Assembly: GCF_004137345.1 (NCBI RefSeq)
Contig: NZ_SDWV01000001.1
Span: forward strand, 186,001-250,000
Direction: 5' to 3'
Source: Nocardioides zhouii
GTDB lineage: Bacteria; Actinomycetota; Actinomycetes; Propionibacteriales; Nocardioidaceae
DNA length: 64,000 nucleotides
Shown here: positions 48,909 to 57,610 of the stretch, piece after piece
Numbering within the stretch: the stretch's first letter is position 1
How the letters are laid out: every line of letters starts with the position of its first letter
The notes under the pieces: generated by a model
Seen by the model: only the letters and a program-made list of their open reading frames with translations
What the model was told of the DNA's origin: nothing
Databases searched by the model: none
Translations under genes and position numbers: made by a program

Positions 48909-51900
48909 ATGCGGACAGACCAGAGGCCTGCCTCGCGGGCCCGACTTCGACTCGGGAGCCCCACAGGTTCACTCGTCGAGGCCAACGCCCACGGTGCCCT
49001 GACCCGGTTCGAGGCCCACGGCCTCAGCCTCCTGCTCAACCCCGCGACGAGCATCGAGGCGGGGCCCGCCAACGTGCACCTGAGGGTCCACGACCACGGG
49101 TCGGTGCGGCGTACGCCACTGCTCGGACAGGCCTCGCCCAGCCGCCTGTCCGTGGTCGACGACGCCCTGCGCGCCACCGGCCGGTGGGAGGGTCTCGACT
49201 ACACGCTCTCCCTGGTGCTGGGCCGCGAGGACGCGACGTGGGCGTGGCACCTGGAGGTCGTCAACACCACCGACGCACCCGTGCGGATCGACGCCGTCCT
49301 GACCCTGGACCCCGCGCTCGCCCCCGCCGGCGCGGTGGCCAACAACCAGTACTACGTCAGCCAGTACCTCGACCTGACCCCGATCGACACCGCCGATCAC
49401 GGGGTCGCCCTGGCCGTGCGGCAGAACATGCCCGGCGAGCGGGTGCCGTGGGTCGTCGTCGGCTCGCTCGGACATGGTGTCCGCTGGGCCACCGACGTGC
49501 TCCAGCTGGTGGAGCGGACCGCGGACGGCCCCGTCTGGTCGGGACTTGACCTGCCCGACCTGCCCTCGACCCGGCTGCAGCACGAGCACGCCCTCACCGC
49601 GGTGCAGGACGAGGCCGTGGTGCTCGCACCCGGCGCGACGCACCGCACCGGTTTCTTCGGCCTGGTCCTGCCGGACCACCCGGCCGCCACCGGTCCGGAC
49701 GACGTACGCCACGTCGAGACGGCGGTCCGCGCAGCCGCCCTCTGCGCCGCGGGCGCCGCAGGCGCGGTCGAGGACCACGACGATGCTGTGCCCGAGGGCC
49801 CCGCATCGCTGCTCGCCTCCTCCCCCGTCCTGTCCTGCGTCCCGCTGACCGCGGACGACCTGCAGGTCCTCGACCTCGCCGCCGACGAGGGCTCGACCGA
49901 GCACGACGCCGACGGGACGCCCACGACCTGGCGCACCCCGCGCGGCGAGATCGTCACCACTGCCCGCGAGCTCGAGGTGCTCCGTCCCCACGGCCAGATC
50001 CTGCGCACGGGCGACACCCTCACCCCCGATCCCGGCAGCGTGACGACGACCGTCTGGATGAGCGGCACGTTCCACTCGCAGGTCACCGTCGGCCACGTCG
50101 GGCGCGATCCCCTGCTGACCGGCCGGCGCAGCTACGTCGGCCTGTTCCGCGGCCAGGGCCTGCGCGTGCTGGTGCGCGATGCCGACGACGCGGGCTGGCA
50201 GCTGCTCGACCTCCCGAGCGCGTGGTGCAACGGCCTGGACGCCTGCGTCTGGTGGTACGCCACTCCCGACGGCAGGCTGATCGAGGTCGAGTCGCGCGCA
50301 CCGGCGGAGCGCCACGAGCTCACCCTGACCGTCCGGGTCCTGCGCGGCCCCGCCACGCGGCTGCTCGTCACCCTCGACACCGGCTCCGACGAGGCACCGG
50401 GCCTCGACCTCGGCTGGACCGGCGAGGCCGACGTCGTGCGCGACGAGGACTGGCTGGTCCTCGACGTCGAGCCGACGAAGGACTGGCGGCTCACCCTCCC
50501 CGCCTCCGACGCGCAGCCGGGCACCGGCGACGCGGACTTCTGGGCCCGCCTCACCGGCTCGCTGGACCTCGCCCTCGACGGTGACGGTCCCGAGTCGGCC
50601 GAGGTCGCGGCCGTCGCGGACGCCCTTCCGTGGTTCACCCACAACGCCCTGGTCCACTACCTCGCGCCCCGCGGGCTCGAGCAGTACTCCGGCGGTGGCT
50701 GGGGCACCCGCGACGTCTGCCAGGGACCGGTCGGCCTGCTCACCGCGCTGGACCGGCACGACGAGGTCCGCGACGTGCTGGTGCGGGTGATGGGCGCGCA
50801 GAACGCCCGCGGCGACTGGCCGCAGGCGTTCGAGTTCATGCCGCCCACGGCCGAGCACGGCCAGCAGGACTCCCATGGCGACGTCGTCTACTGGCCGCTC
50901 CTCGCGGTCGGTGAGCACCTGCTCACGGTCGGCAACGCAGCGATCCTCGCTGCCGAGGTCGCCTTCGTGGGCGACAACGGGGCGACCGCGCCCGCACCGG
51001 TCGAGGAGCACCTGACGCGCGCGGTGGACCGGATCGAGGCGCTCGCCGTCCCCGGGACGCCGCTGCCCGCGTACGGCAACGGCGACTGGAACGACTCGCT
51101 CCAGCCCGCGGACCCCGACCTCGCCCGACGCCTGGCCTCCACGTGGACGGCAGTCCTCCAGGTGCAGGCGCTCGACGCGCTGGCCCAGGGCCTCGAGGCC
51201 GTGGCCGCCGCGCCCGCCCTCGCCGACAGGGCCGCGTCCCTGGCCGCCTGCACCCGCGAGGCGATCGGCCGCGACATGGTCATCGACGACCTGATGCCCG
51301 GCTACCTGCTCTACGACGACGCAGGAGTCCAGGCCGAGCCGCTCGTCCACCCCCGCGACACCCGCACCGGGCTGACGTACGGGATCCTGCCGTGGGTCCA
51401 CGCCGTCGCCGCCGACGTGCTCGACCCGGAGGCCGCGGCCCACCACCTGGCCACGATCGAGCGGCACCTGCTCGGGCCCGACGGAGCGCGGCTCTTCGAC
51501 TGCCCGGTGACCTACCGCGGCGGCCCGATGACGACGTTCCAGCGCGCCGAGGCGAGCACGTTCTGGGGGCGCGAGATCGGTCTCATGTACGTCCACGCGC
51601 ACCTCCGGTACGCCGAGGCGCTCGCGCGGGTCGGTGACGGTGCTGGACTGTTGAGTGCCCTCGCCCTCGCCAGCCCGTGGGGCCTGACGTCCCGCGTGCC
51701 GCAGGCCCGTCCGCGGCAGCGCAGCTGCTACTACTCCTCCTCCGACGGCGTCTTCGCCGACCGCCTCGACGCCTCGCGGCGCTACCCCGACCTGATGGCC
51801 GGGCAGGTGCCCCTCGAGGGCGGCTGGCGGATCTACTCCTCGGGCCCGGGCCTCGCCCTCCGCCTGGTGGTCGAGCGGCTGCTCGGCCTCCGGCGTCGCG

Positions 51901-52163
51901 GCGAGCGGTTCGAGGTCGACCCGGTGTTGCCGCCCGGCAGCGACGGGCTCCGGGCCACCGTCCGGCTCGCCGGCCGGCTCGCCCACGTGACGTACACCGT
52001 CGGCCCCGAGGGGGTCGGCGTACGCCGCGTCGTCGGCGCCCACGGCGAGCTCGCCCTCGAGCAGCTCGCCAACCCCCACCGCCGCGCGGGTGCGTCCGTC
52101 CGGACCGGCGACCTGCAGGCAGCCCTCGACGCCTCCCCCGACCTGCTTCTGGAGACCTACTGA
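48909..52163 (+). CDS. GH94 glycoside phosphorylase, probably 1,2-beta-oligoglucan phosphorylase
   Basis: A 1084-residue GH94 protein with an N-terminal beta-sandwich (galactose mutarotase-like), helical linker and (alpha/alpha)6 catalytic barrel. Motifs are YSGGGWGTRDVCQGPVGLL (about 596-614) and GNGDWNDSL, with the family general acid in GDWND (725-729); the phosphate-binding side has RAEASTFWGREIG. Cellobiose and chitobiose phosphorylases are about 800 residues. A length above 1000 is, as I recall, typical of the beta-1,2-oligoglucan phosphorylases of Listeria and Lachnoclostridium. ATG at 48909; the GH3 start overlaps its stop by one base. No signal peptide, so it acts in the cytoplasm on imported oligosaccharides. 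Confidence 0.85.
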   Translation: MRTDQRPASRARLRLGSPTGSLVEANAHGALTRFEAHGLSLLLNPATSIEAGPANVHLRVHDHGSVRRTPLLGQASPSRLSVVDDALRATGRWEGLDYTLSLVLGREDATWAWHLEVVNTTDAPVRIDAVLTLDPALAPAGAVANNQYYVSQYLDLTPIDTADHGVALAVRQNMPGERVPWVVVGSLGHGVRWATDVLQLVERTADGPVWSGLDLPDLPSTRLQHEHALTAVQDEAVVLAPGATHRTGFFGLVLPDHPAATGPDDVRHVETAVRAAALCAAGAAGAVEDHDDAVPEGPASLLASSPVLSCVPLTADDLQVLDLAADEGSTEHDADGTPTTWRTPRGEIVTTARELEVLRPHGQILRTGDTLTPDPGSVTTTVWMSGTFHSQVTVGHVGRDPLLTGRRSYVGLFRGQGLRVLVRDADDAGWQLLDLPSAWCNGLDACVWWYATPDGRLIEVESRAPAERHELTLTVRVLRGPATRLLVTLDTGSDEAPGLDLGWTGEADVVRDEDWLVLDVEPTKDWRLTLPASDAQPGTGDADFWARLTGSLDLALDGDGPESAEVAAVADALPWFTHNALVHYLAPRGLEQYSGGGWGTRDVCQGPVGLLTALDRHDEVRDVLVRVMGAQNARGDWPQAFEFMPPTAEHGQQDSHGDVVYWPLLAVGEHLLTVGNAAILAAEVAFVGDNGATAPAPVEEHLTRAVDRIEALAVPGTPLPAYGNGDWNDSLQPADPDLARRLASTWTAVLQVQALDALAQGLEAVAAAPALADRAASLAACTREAIGRDMVIDDLMPGYLLYDDAGVQAEPLVHPRDTRTGLTYGILPWVHAVAADVLDPEAAAHHLATIERHLLGPDGARLFDCPVTYRGGPMTTFQRAEASTFWGREIGLMYVHAHLRYAEALARVGDGAGLLSALALASPWGLTSRVPQARPRQRSCYYSSSDGVFADRLDASRRYPDLMAGQVPLEGGWRIYSSGPGLALRLVVERLLGLRRRGERFEVDPVLPPGSDGLRATVRLAGRLAHVTYTVGPEGVGVRRVVGAHGELALEQLANPHRRAGASVRTGDLQAALDASPDLLLETY

Positions 52164-54325
52164 TGGATCGCCCCTGGCTCGACCCCGCCCTCGACGTCGA
52201 GGCGCGGATCGACGCGCTGATGGCTGTGATGACCCTCGACGACAAGGTGGGCCAGACCCACCAGGTCGCCAACATCAACCCCTACGAGGACGTCGAGGCA
52301 CTGCGCGGCGGCCGGATCGGCTCGAGCCTGTACGCCTCCGGGGCGACCGCCGGCAACGAGCGCGACGAGGGCGTGCTGGCCGGCGTGATCGACGAGATCC
52401 AGGTGCTGGCCGGAGAGAGCCGACTCGGCATCCCCGTGCTCTTCGGGCGCGACGTGATCCACGGTCACCGCACGGTGGCCCCGATCCCGCTGGGACTGGC
52501 GGCGTCCTTCGACCCTGAGCTGGTCCGGCTCGCCGCGGAGAACGCCGCTGCCGAGGCGGTGGTCGACGGCATCGCCTGGACCTTCGCGCCGATGCTCGAC
52601 CTGTCCGAGGAACCGCGCTGGGGACGGGTGGCCGAGTCGTTCGGCGAGTCGCCGGTCCTGGCGTCCCGGCTCGCGGCCGCCGCGACCCAGGGCTTCCAGG
52701 GCGACGACCCGTCCCGGCCCGACCGGATCGCCGCGTGCGCCAAGCACTTCGTCGGCTACGGGTTGTCTGCGGGGGGCCGCGACTACGACACGGTCTCGGT
52801 GGGCGAGAACACCCTGCGCAACCTGCACCTGCGGCCCTTCCGGGCCGCGGTGGAGGCCGGCGTGCTCAGCGTGATGGCCGCGTTCAACGACGTCGACGGC
52901 ATGCCGATGCACGCGCACCGCCACCTGCTGCGCGACGTGCTCAAGGGCGAGTGGGGCTTCGACGGCGTGGTCGTCGGCGACTGGAACGGCATCGGGCAGA
53001 TCGTCTTCGCGGGCGTCGCCGCCGACGACCGCGAGGCCGCCCGGCTGGCGATCGAGGCCGGCGTCGACCTCGACATGGTCAGTGGCGCGTACCTCGCGCA
53101 CCTCGCCGACCTGGTCCGTGACGGCGAGGTCGACGAGGCGCTGGTCGACGATGCCTGCCGCCGCGTGCTGCGGATGAAGCTCCGGCTGGGCCTCTTCGAC
53201 GGTGCCGCGGCACCGGGCACCCGGCCGGTGGGCAACGAGCCGACGCCGGAGAGCCGAGCGCTCGCCCGGCGCGCTGCCGTCGGCGCCCACGTGCTGGTGC
53301 GCAACGAGGGGGCGCTCCCCCTCGGCGACGAGGGGTCCGTGCTCCTCACCGGCTCGTTCGCCCACGAGGGCGACGTGCTGCTCGGGACCTGGGTCCTCGA
53401 CGGCCGCGCCGAGGACGTCGTGACACCGGCCGCCGCCCTCACCGAGCGCCTCGGCGACCGGCTCACCGTCGACGACGGCCGCTTCCCCGACCGCACCCTC
53501 CAGCTCGCCCGACTCGCCGACGTCACCGTCGCGCTGGTCGGCGAGCACCCGAACCGCTCCGGCGAGGCCAACTCCGTCTCGGACCTCCGCCTGCCGCCGG
53601 GACAGCTCGACCTGCTCCGCACCCTGGCCGGGCTCCGCAAGCCCCTGGTCGTGGTCGTCTACACCGGCCGGCCGCTCGACCTCGGCGAGGTGCTCGACCT
53701 GGCCGACTCGGTCATCGTGGCGTGGCACCCCGGCGTGGAGGCCGGCAGTGCGCTCACCGACGTGCTGACGGGCGACACCGGACCCCACGGCCGGCTGCCG
53801 ATGACCTTCCCGCTGTCGACGGGCCACATCCCGACGAGCACCCACCAACGTCCGACCGGCCGGCTGATCCGCGCCGACGTCGACCACCGCGAGGGTCGCT
53901 ACGCCGATGCGCTCACCTATCCCCGACTGCCGTTCGGGTTCGGCCTGACCTACTCCGAGGTGGCGTACGCCGCCCCGCAGGTGGCCGACGCAGAGATCGG
54001 GCTCGAGTCGGCGACGACGCTCACCGTCGCGGTCACCAACACCGGCGACCGACCGTGCCGCGAGGTCGTCCAGGCCTACTTCCGCGACCCCGTCGCGCAG
54101 GTCACCCGGCCCCTGGTCGAGCTCATCGACTGGTCGGTCGTCGACCTGGCGCCGGGCGAGACGAAGGAGGTGACGTTCGAGGTGTCCGCGACCGCGTTCG
54201 CGTACTTCGGCGCCGACCTGAGCGAGCGCGTCGACGAGGGCGAGATCCTGCTGATGACCGGGCCGGACGCCGCGCGGCTCCAGGACGTGTCGCTGCGGAT
54301 CACCGGTGCCGAGGTGCGCCCGTGA
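52163..54325 (+). CDS. GH3 beta-glucosidase
   Basis: A 720-residue family 3 glycoside hydrolase without a signal peptide. The catalytic domain has FGRDVIHGHRT (94-104), KHFVGYG (194-200) and the nucleophile aspartate 273 in VVVGDW. The second domain starts near 360 and the C-terminal fibronectin-III-like domain covers about 595-715. Cytoplasmic GH3 enzymes next to a GH94 phosphorylase usually trim short beta-glucosides such as sophorose or cellobiose. ATG overlaps the GH94 stop (TGATG). Confidence 0.93.
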   Translation: MDRPWLDPALDVEARIDALMAVMTLDDKVGQTHQVANINPYEDVEALRGGRIGSSLYASGATAGNERDEGVLAGVIDEIQVLAGESRLGIPVLFGRDVIHGHRTVAPIPLGLAASFDPELVRLAAENAAAEAVVDGIAWTFAPMLDLSEEPRWGRVAESFGESPVLASRLAAAATQGFQGDDPSRPDRIAACAKHFVGYGLSAGGRDYDTVSVGENTLRNLHLRPFRAAVEAGVLSVMAAFNDVDGMPMHAHRHLLRDVLKGEWGFDGVVVGDWNGIGQIVFAGVAADDREAARLAIEAGVDLDMVSGAYLAHLADLVRDGEVDEALVDDACRRVLRMKLRLGLFDGAAAPGTRPVGNEPTPESRALARRAAVGAHVLVRNEGALPLGDEGSVLLTGSFAHEGDVLLGTWVLDGRAEDVVTPAAALTERLGDRLTVDDGRFPDRTLQLARLADVTVALVGEHPNRSGEANSVSDLRLPPGQLDLLRTLAGLRKPLVVVVYTGRPLDLGEVLDLADSVIVAWHPGVEAGSALTDVLTGDTGPHGRLPMTFPLSTGHIPTSTHQRPTGRLIRADVDHREGRYADALTYPRLPFGFGLTYSEVAYAAPQVADAEIGLESATTLTVAVTNTGDRPCREVVQAYFRDPVAQVTRPLVELIDWSVVDLAPGETKEVTFEVSATAFAYFGADLSERVDEGEILLMTGPDAARLQDVSLRITGAEVRP

Positions 54326-56712
54326 TCGCGCTCGAGCACAAGCAGCTCGTCATCGACGGCGAGCCCCGACTGGTGATGGCCGGGGAGGTGCACTACTTCC
54401 GGGTCGCCCGCGAGGAGTGGGATCAGCGGCTGGACCTCGTCGTCGAGGCCGGCTGCACGGCCGTCGCGTCGTACATCCCCTGGATCTGGCACGAGCTCCC
54501 GGACGGCACCATCGACGTCACCGGTGCCACCCGGCCCGAGCGGGACGTCGCCGCGTTCATCGACGCGTGCGCCGAGCGGGGCCTGTGGTTCATCGCCCGG
54601 CCCGGCCCGTTCGTGATGGCCGAGCTCAAGAACGAGGGCATCCCCTACCGCGTGTACGACGAGCACCCCGAGGTCGTCCCGATCGGCTGGGACTGGAAGC
54701 CGGCGCCGTCGCGCACCGTCGACTACCTCGCGCCGGCCTTCATCGACGAGACCGCGCGCTGGTTCGACGCGATCATGCCGGTGCTGGCGCCGCGGCTGCA
54801 GCCGCGGGGCGGCAACATCATCGGGGTCCAGCTCGACAACGAGGTCGGGATGCTGGCCTGGGTGACCAACAGCCCGGACCTGACCGACGGACTCATCGAC
54901 GACCTCGGCCACTGGGTGGACGACGAGCACCCCGCCCGCGACCGCTACCCGGAAGCACCGGGGTCGCCCGGCTGGGCCGACCAGGTCCGCTCGCCGTCGG
55001 AGGAGGTCGCCGGACGCCTCCGCGTCGACCTCGCGGAGTACATGCGCGACCGGTTCGCGGCGTACGTCACCACGCTCCGCGACCTCTGCGAGGCGCGGGA
55101 CGTGCGCGAGGTCCCGTTCCTGGTCAACATCCACGGGACGGAGAGCGGCAGCGGAGGGCCCTTCCCGATCGGGATCAGCCAGCTCGTCCGCACGTACGCC
55201 GGCGTCCCGGGCATGGTGTCGGGGTCCGACCACTACCTCGGCGCGGCGACCTCGGACACCCTCACCGACCTCTACGTCATGAATGCCTTCATGGACGCCG
55301 TGCACGACGCCGACCAGCCGCTGACCTCGCTGGAGTTCGAGGCCGGCACCGGCGACTACAGCGGTGGTATCGAGAGCCAGCACGACCCGTCGACGGTCGA
55401 CCTCAAGACCCGCCTCTGCGTCGCCCAGGGCAACCGGCTGATCAACTACTACCTCCTGGCCGGCGGCATCAACCCGCCGCTGGAGGAGGTCGTGGGTGAC
55501 GGCAACGACCGACTCAGCTTCACCGGCGAGCGGCACGGCACCGCCGCACCGATCGGTCCCGAGGGCCAGCGCGGCTTCACGTTCGACGCCACGGCCCGTA
55601 CGGCCCGCGCGATGACGGCGCAGCAGGACTGGTTGTCGCGGATGGACGAGGAGCACGACGGGGTGCAGCTCGGGCTGGTGCTCGACGCGTACGCGACCGA
55701 GTACCACCACCCCGAGTCGGCCCTGATGAGCGAGGTCGTCGACGACCTGACGGGCCACCGCGGCGCCGGCCAGCGACGGTTCGTCGCCCGGTCGCTGCTG
55801 CTGGGCGGCTTCCGCTTCGGCGCCGTGCGCCTGGAGGAGCGCGACCCCGAGCCGGGAGGCGTGCTCGCCCTCGCGTCCGGGCGCCACCTGTCCGCCACCG
55901 TGCAGCAACGCGTGCTCGACCACGTACACGCCGGCGGCGGCCTGCTCTACCTCGGCCCGCTGCCCGAGCGCGACCTGGCGAACAAACCCTGCACGGTGCT
56001 CGCCGACGGGCTCGGCCTCGCGGCCGGGGACTTCGTGCACGACAGCTCCGACTTCTTCCCGTCGGTCGTGCGCCACGGCTGGGCCGCACCCGGACCGGAG
56101 GTCAGGGTCGGGTGGCGCCAGCGCCTCGACGCTCCCGAAGGGGCCGAGATCGTCCTCACCGACGTCGACGGCGCGGTCTGCGGCGTGTCGGTGGCTGCCG
56201 GAGCCGGTCAGGCCGTGGTGCTGGCCGCCGGGCTGCCGTCCGACCCGGTCCTCGTCGAGCGGGCGCTCGCCCACCTCGGGCAGCGTGCGGGGGTTCGGGT
56301 CGACGCACCGTGGCCCGGCGTCCTCGCCACGACCACGGCCAGCGCCGACGGCCAGCGGGCGCTGCACCTCATCAACCACTCGGGCGTCGACATGCGCGTG
56401 AACGTCGCGGTCGACGGAGCTGACCTGCCCTCCGACGGCGCGCTGTCGCTGCCGGCCCGGAGCGGGCACGTGCTGCCGCTCGGGATCGACGTGGCTGGCC
56501 ACCGGATCCTGTGGGCCAGCGCCGAGATCACGGGGCACTCCGCCACGCACGTGGACCTCGCTCCCGGCCTCGACCAGGACGGTCGGACCACGGTCCTGCT
56601 GGCCCCCGGCACGGCGGTGCTCGACGACGCGTCGTACGCCGTGGACGACGGTCCCGACGGCGCGGTGCGCGTCATCGGAGGCCCCGGACCGATCTCCGTC
56701 AGATTCGGTTAG
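54322..56712 (+). CDS. GH35-family glycoside enzyme
   Basis: A 796-residue protein with a GH35-type TIM barrel in its first half. Markers are MAGEVHYFRVAREEW (19-33), the acid/base Glu174 in VQLDNEVGM, a probable nucleophile at Glu338 or Glu340 (SLEFEAG) and the conserved LINYYLLAGGIN. The C-terminal half is a beta-galactosidase trimerisation-like region plus beta-rich domains. No signal peptide. GTG at 54322 overlaps the GH3 stop by four bases. Although GH35 is classed as beta-galactosidase, a beta-1,2-glucosyltransferase in this family has been reported as I remember. The locus favours a beta-glucan rather than lactose role. Confidence 0.82.
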   Translation: MIALEHKQLVIDGEPRLVMAGEVHYFRVAREEWDQRLDLVVEAGCTAVASYIPWIWHELPDGTIDVTGATRPERDVAAFIDACAERGLWFIARPGPFVMAELKNEGIPYRVYDEHPEVVPIGWDWKPAPSRTVDYLAPAFIDETARWFDAIMPVLAPRLQPRGGNIIGVQLDNEVGMLAWVTNSPDLTDGLIDDLGHWVDDEHPARDRYPEAPGSPGWADQVRSPSEEVAGRLRVDLAEYMRDRFAAYVTTLRDLCEARDVREVPFLVNIHGTESGSGGPFPIGISQLVRTYAGVPGMVSGSDHYLGAATSDTLTDLYVMNAFMDAVHDADQPLTSLEFEAGTGDYSGGIESQHDPSTVDLKTRLCVAQGNRLINYYLLAGGINPPLEEVVGDGNDRLSFTGERHGTAAPIGPEGQRGFTFDATARTARAMTAQQDWLSRMDEEHDGVQLGLVLDAYATEYHHPESALMSEVVDDLTGHRGAGQRRFVARSLLLGGFRFGAVRLEERDPEPGGVLALASGRHLSATVQQRVLDHVHAGGGLLYLGPLPERDLANKPCTVLADGLGLAAGDFVHDSSDFFPSVVRHGWAAPGPEVRVGWRQRLDAPEGAEIVLTDVDGAVCGVSVAAGAGQAVVLAAGLPSDPVLVERALAHLGQRAGVRVDAPWPGVLATTTASADGQRALHLINHSGVDMRVNVAVDGADLPSDGALSLPARSGHVLPLGIDVAGHRILWASAEITGHSATHVDLAPGLDQDGRTTVLLAPGTAVLDDASYAVDDGPDGAVRVIGGPGPISVRFG

Positions 56713-56745
56713 CCGGTCGCCCGGACGGCTGGCAGGATGGGCGGC

Positions 56746-57600
56746 ATGTCGACGGGCTACTGGGACCAGGTGCAGGCCGCCGACTTCGAGGTCCCCGGGG
56801 ACCGTCCGCTCGACGACCTCACGGCCGAGCTCACTACGATGCTCGGGTCGACCAGCCCGGAGGTCCGCGACGGCACGGCGTTCCCCGCCCTTGCGACCTG
56901 GATCGACCGCGGCGTCTACGACGACCTGCTCGCCGGGCTCGGTGACGGGATGGTCGCCGGGCTCGCGGTCGGGCTGGGCGAGACGGACACCGACACCGTC
57001 TTCCGCCGCAGCTTCAGCGCCCTGATCGTCGGGGCGTGCATCGAGCGCGACAACGAGCAGCACCTCCTGCCGATCGACAAGATCCTCGACTGGGGCGACC
57101 GCATCGCCGTCTGGTTCCTCACCGAGAAGGACAGCCGCGGCTGGGTGCCCGACAAGGGCTGGGCCCACGCGATCGCGCACGGCGCCGACGCCATCGGCGC
57201 GCTCGGTGAGTCGCCGCACCTCGGCGCGGCCGAGCACGAGGCCCTCCTCGACGTGCTCGCGGAGCGGCTGCTCCAGCAGCCGGTCGACGTGCCACTGGCG
57301 GCAGGCGAGCCCGACCGCATCGCCGCCGCGGCCATGCAGATCCTGCGCCGCGGGACCCTGGGCACGGACCTGCTCGAGCCGTGGGTGCACCGGCTCGGTG
57401 CCGCCGCCAACGCGTTCAAGGGTCCGGTCGACCACGACCCGTACGCCCCGACGGCGGCTCCGCAGGCGTTCCTGCGCGCCCTCTTCCTCCACCTCTCGCT
57501 CTCCCCCGAGCCACCGGCCGTCCGCTCCGACCTGCTGCTCGTCGTGATCGACGCCCTCCGGATGACGAACGCTCCCTACCTGCGAGTAGCCACCCGATAA
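56746..57600 (+). CDS. DUF2785 domain protein
   Basis: A 284-residue, mostly alpha-helical soluble protein. The run FRRSFSALIVGACIERDNEQ and the later DRIAVWFLTEKDSRGWVPDK with WAHAIAHGADAI are characteristic of DUF2785, whose function is unknown. ATG at 56746 has AGGATGGG before it; an earlier ATG at 56737 adds three residues. It is 33 bp after GH35 and may still be on that transcript, though its role in the sugar locus is not evident. Confidence 0.8.
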   Translation: MSTGYWDQVQAADFEVPGDRPLDDLTAELTTMLGSTSPEVRDGTAFPALATWIDRGVYDDLLAGLGDGMVAGLAVGLGETDTDTVFRRSFSALIVGACIERDNEQHLLPIDKILDWGDRIAVWFLTEKDSRGWVPDKGWAHAIAHGADAIGALGESPHLGAAEHEALLDVLAERLLQQPVDVPLAAGEPDRIAAAAMQILRRGTLGTDLLEPWVHRLGAAANAFKGPVDHDPYAPTAAPQAFLRALFLHLSLSPEPPAVRSDLLLVVIDALRMTNAPYLRVATR

Positions 57601-57610
57601 CCTCTGCTGC

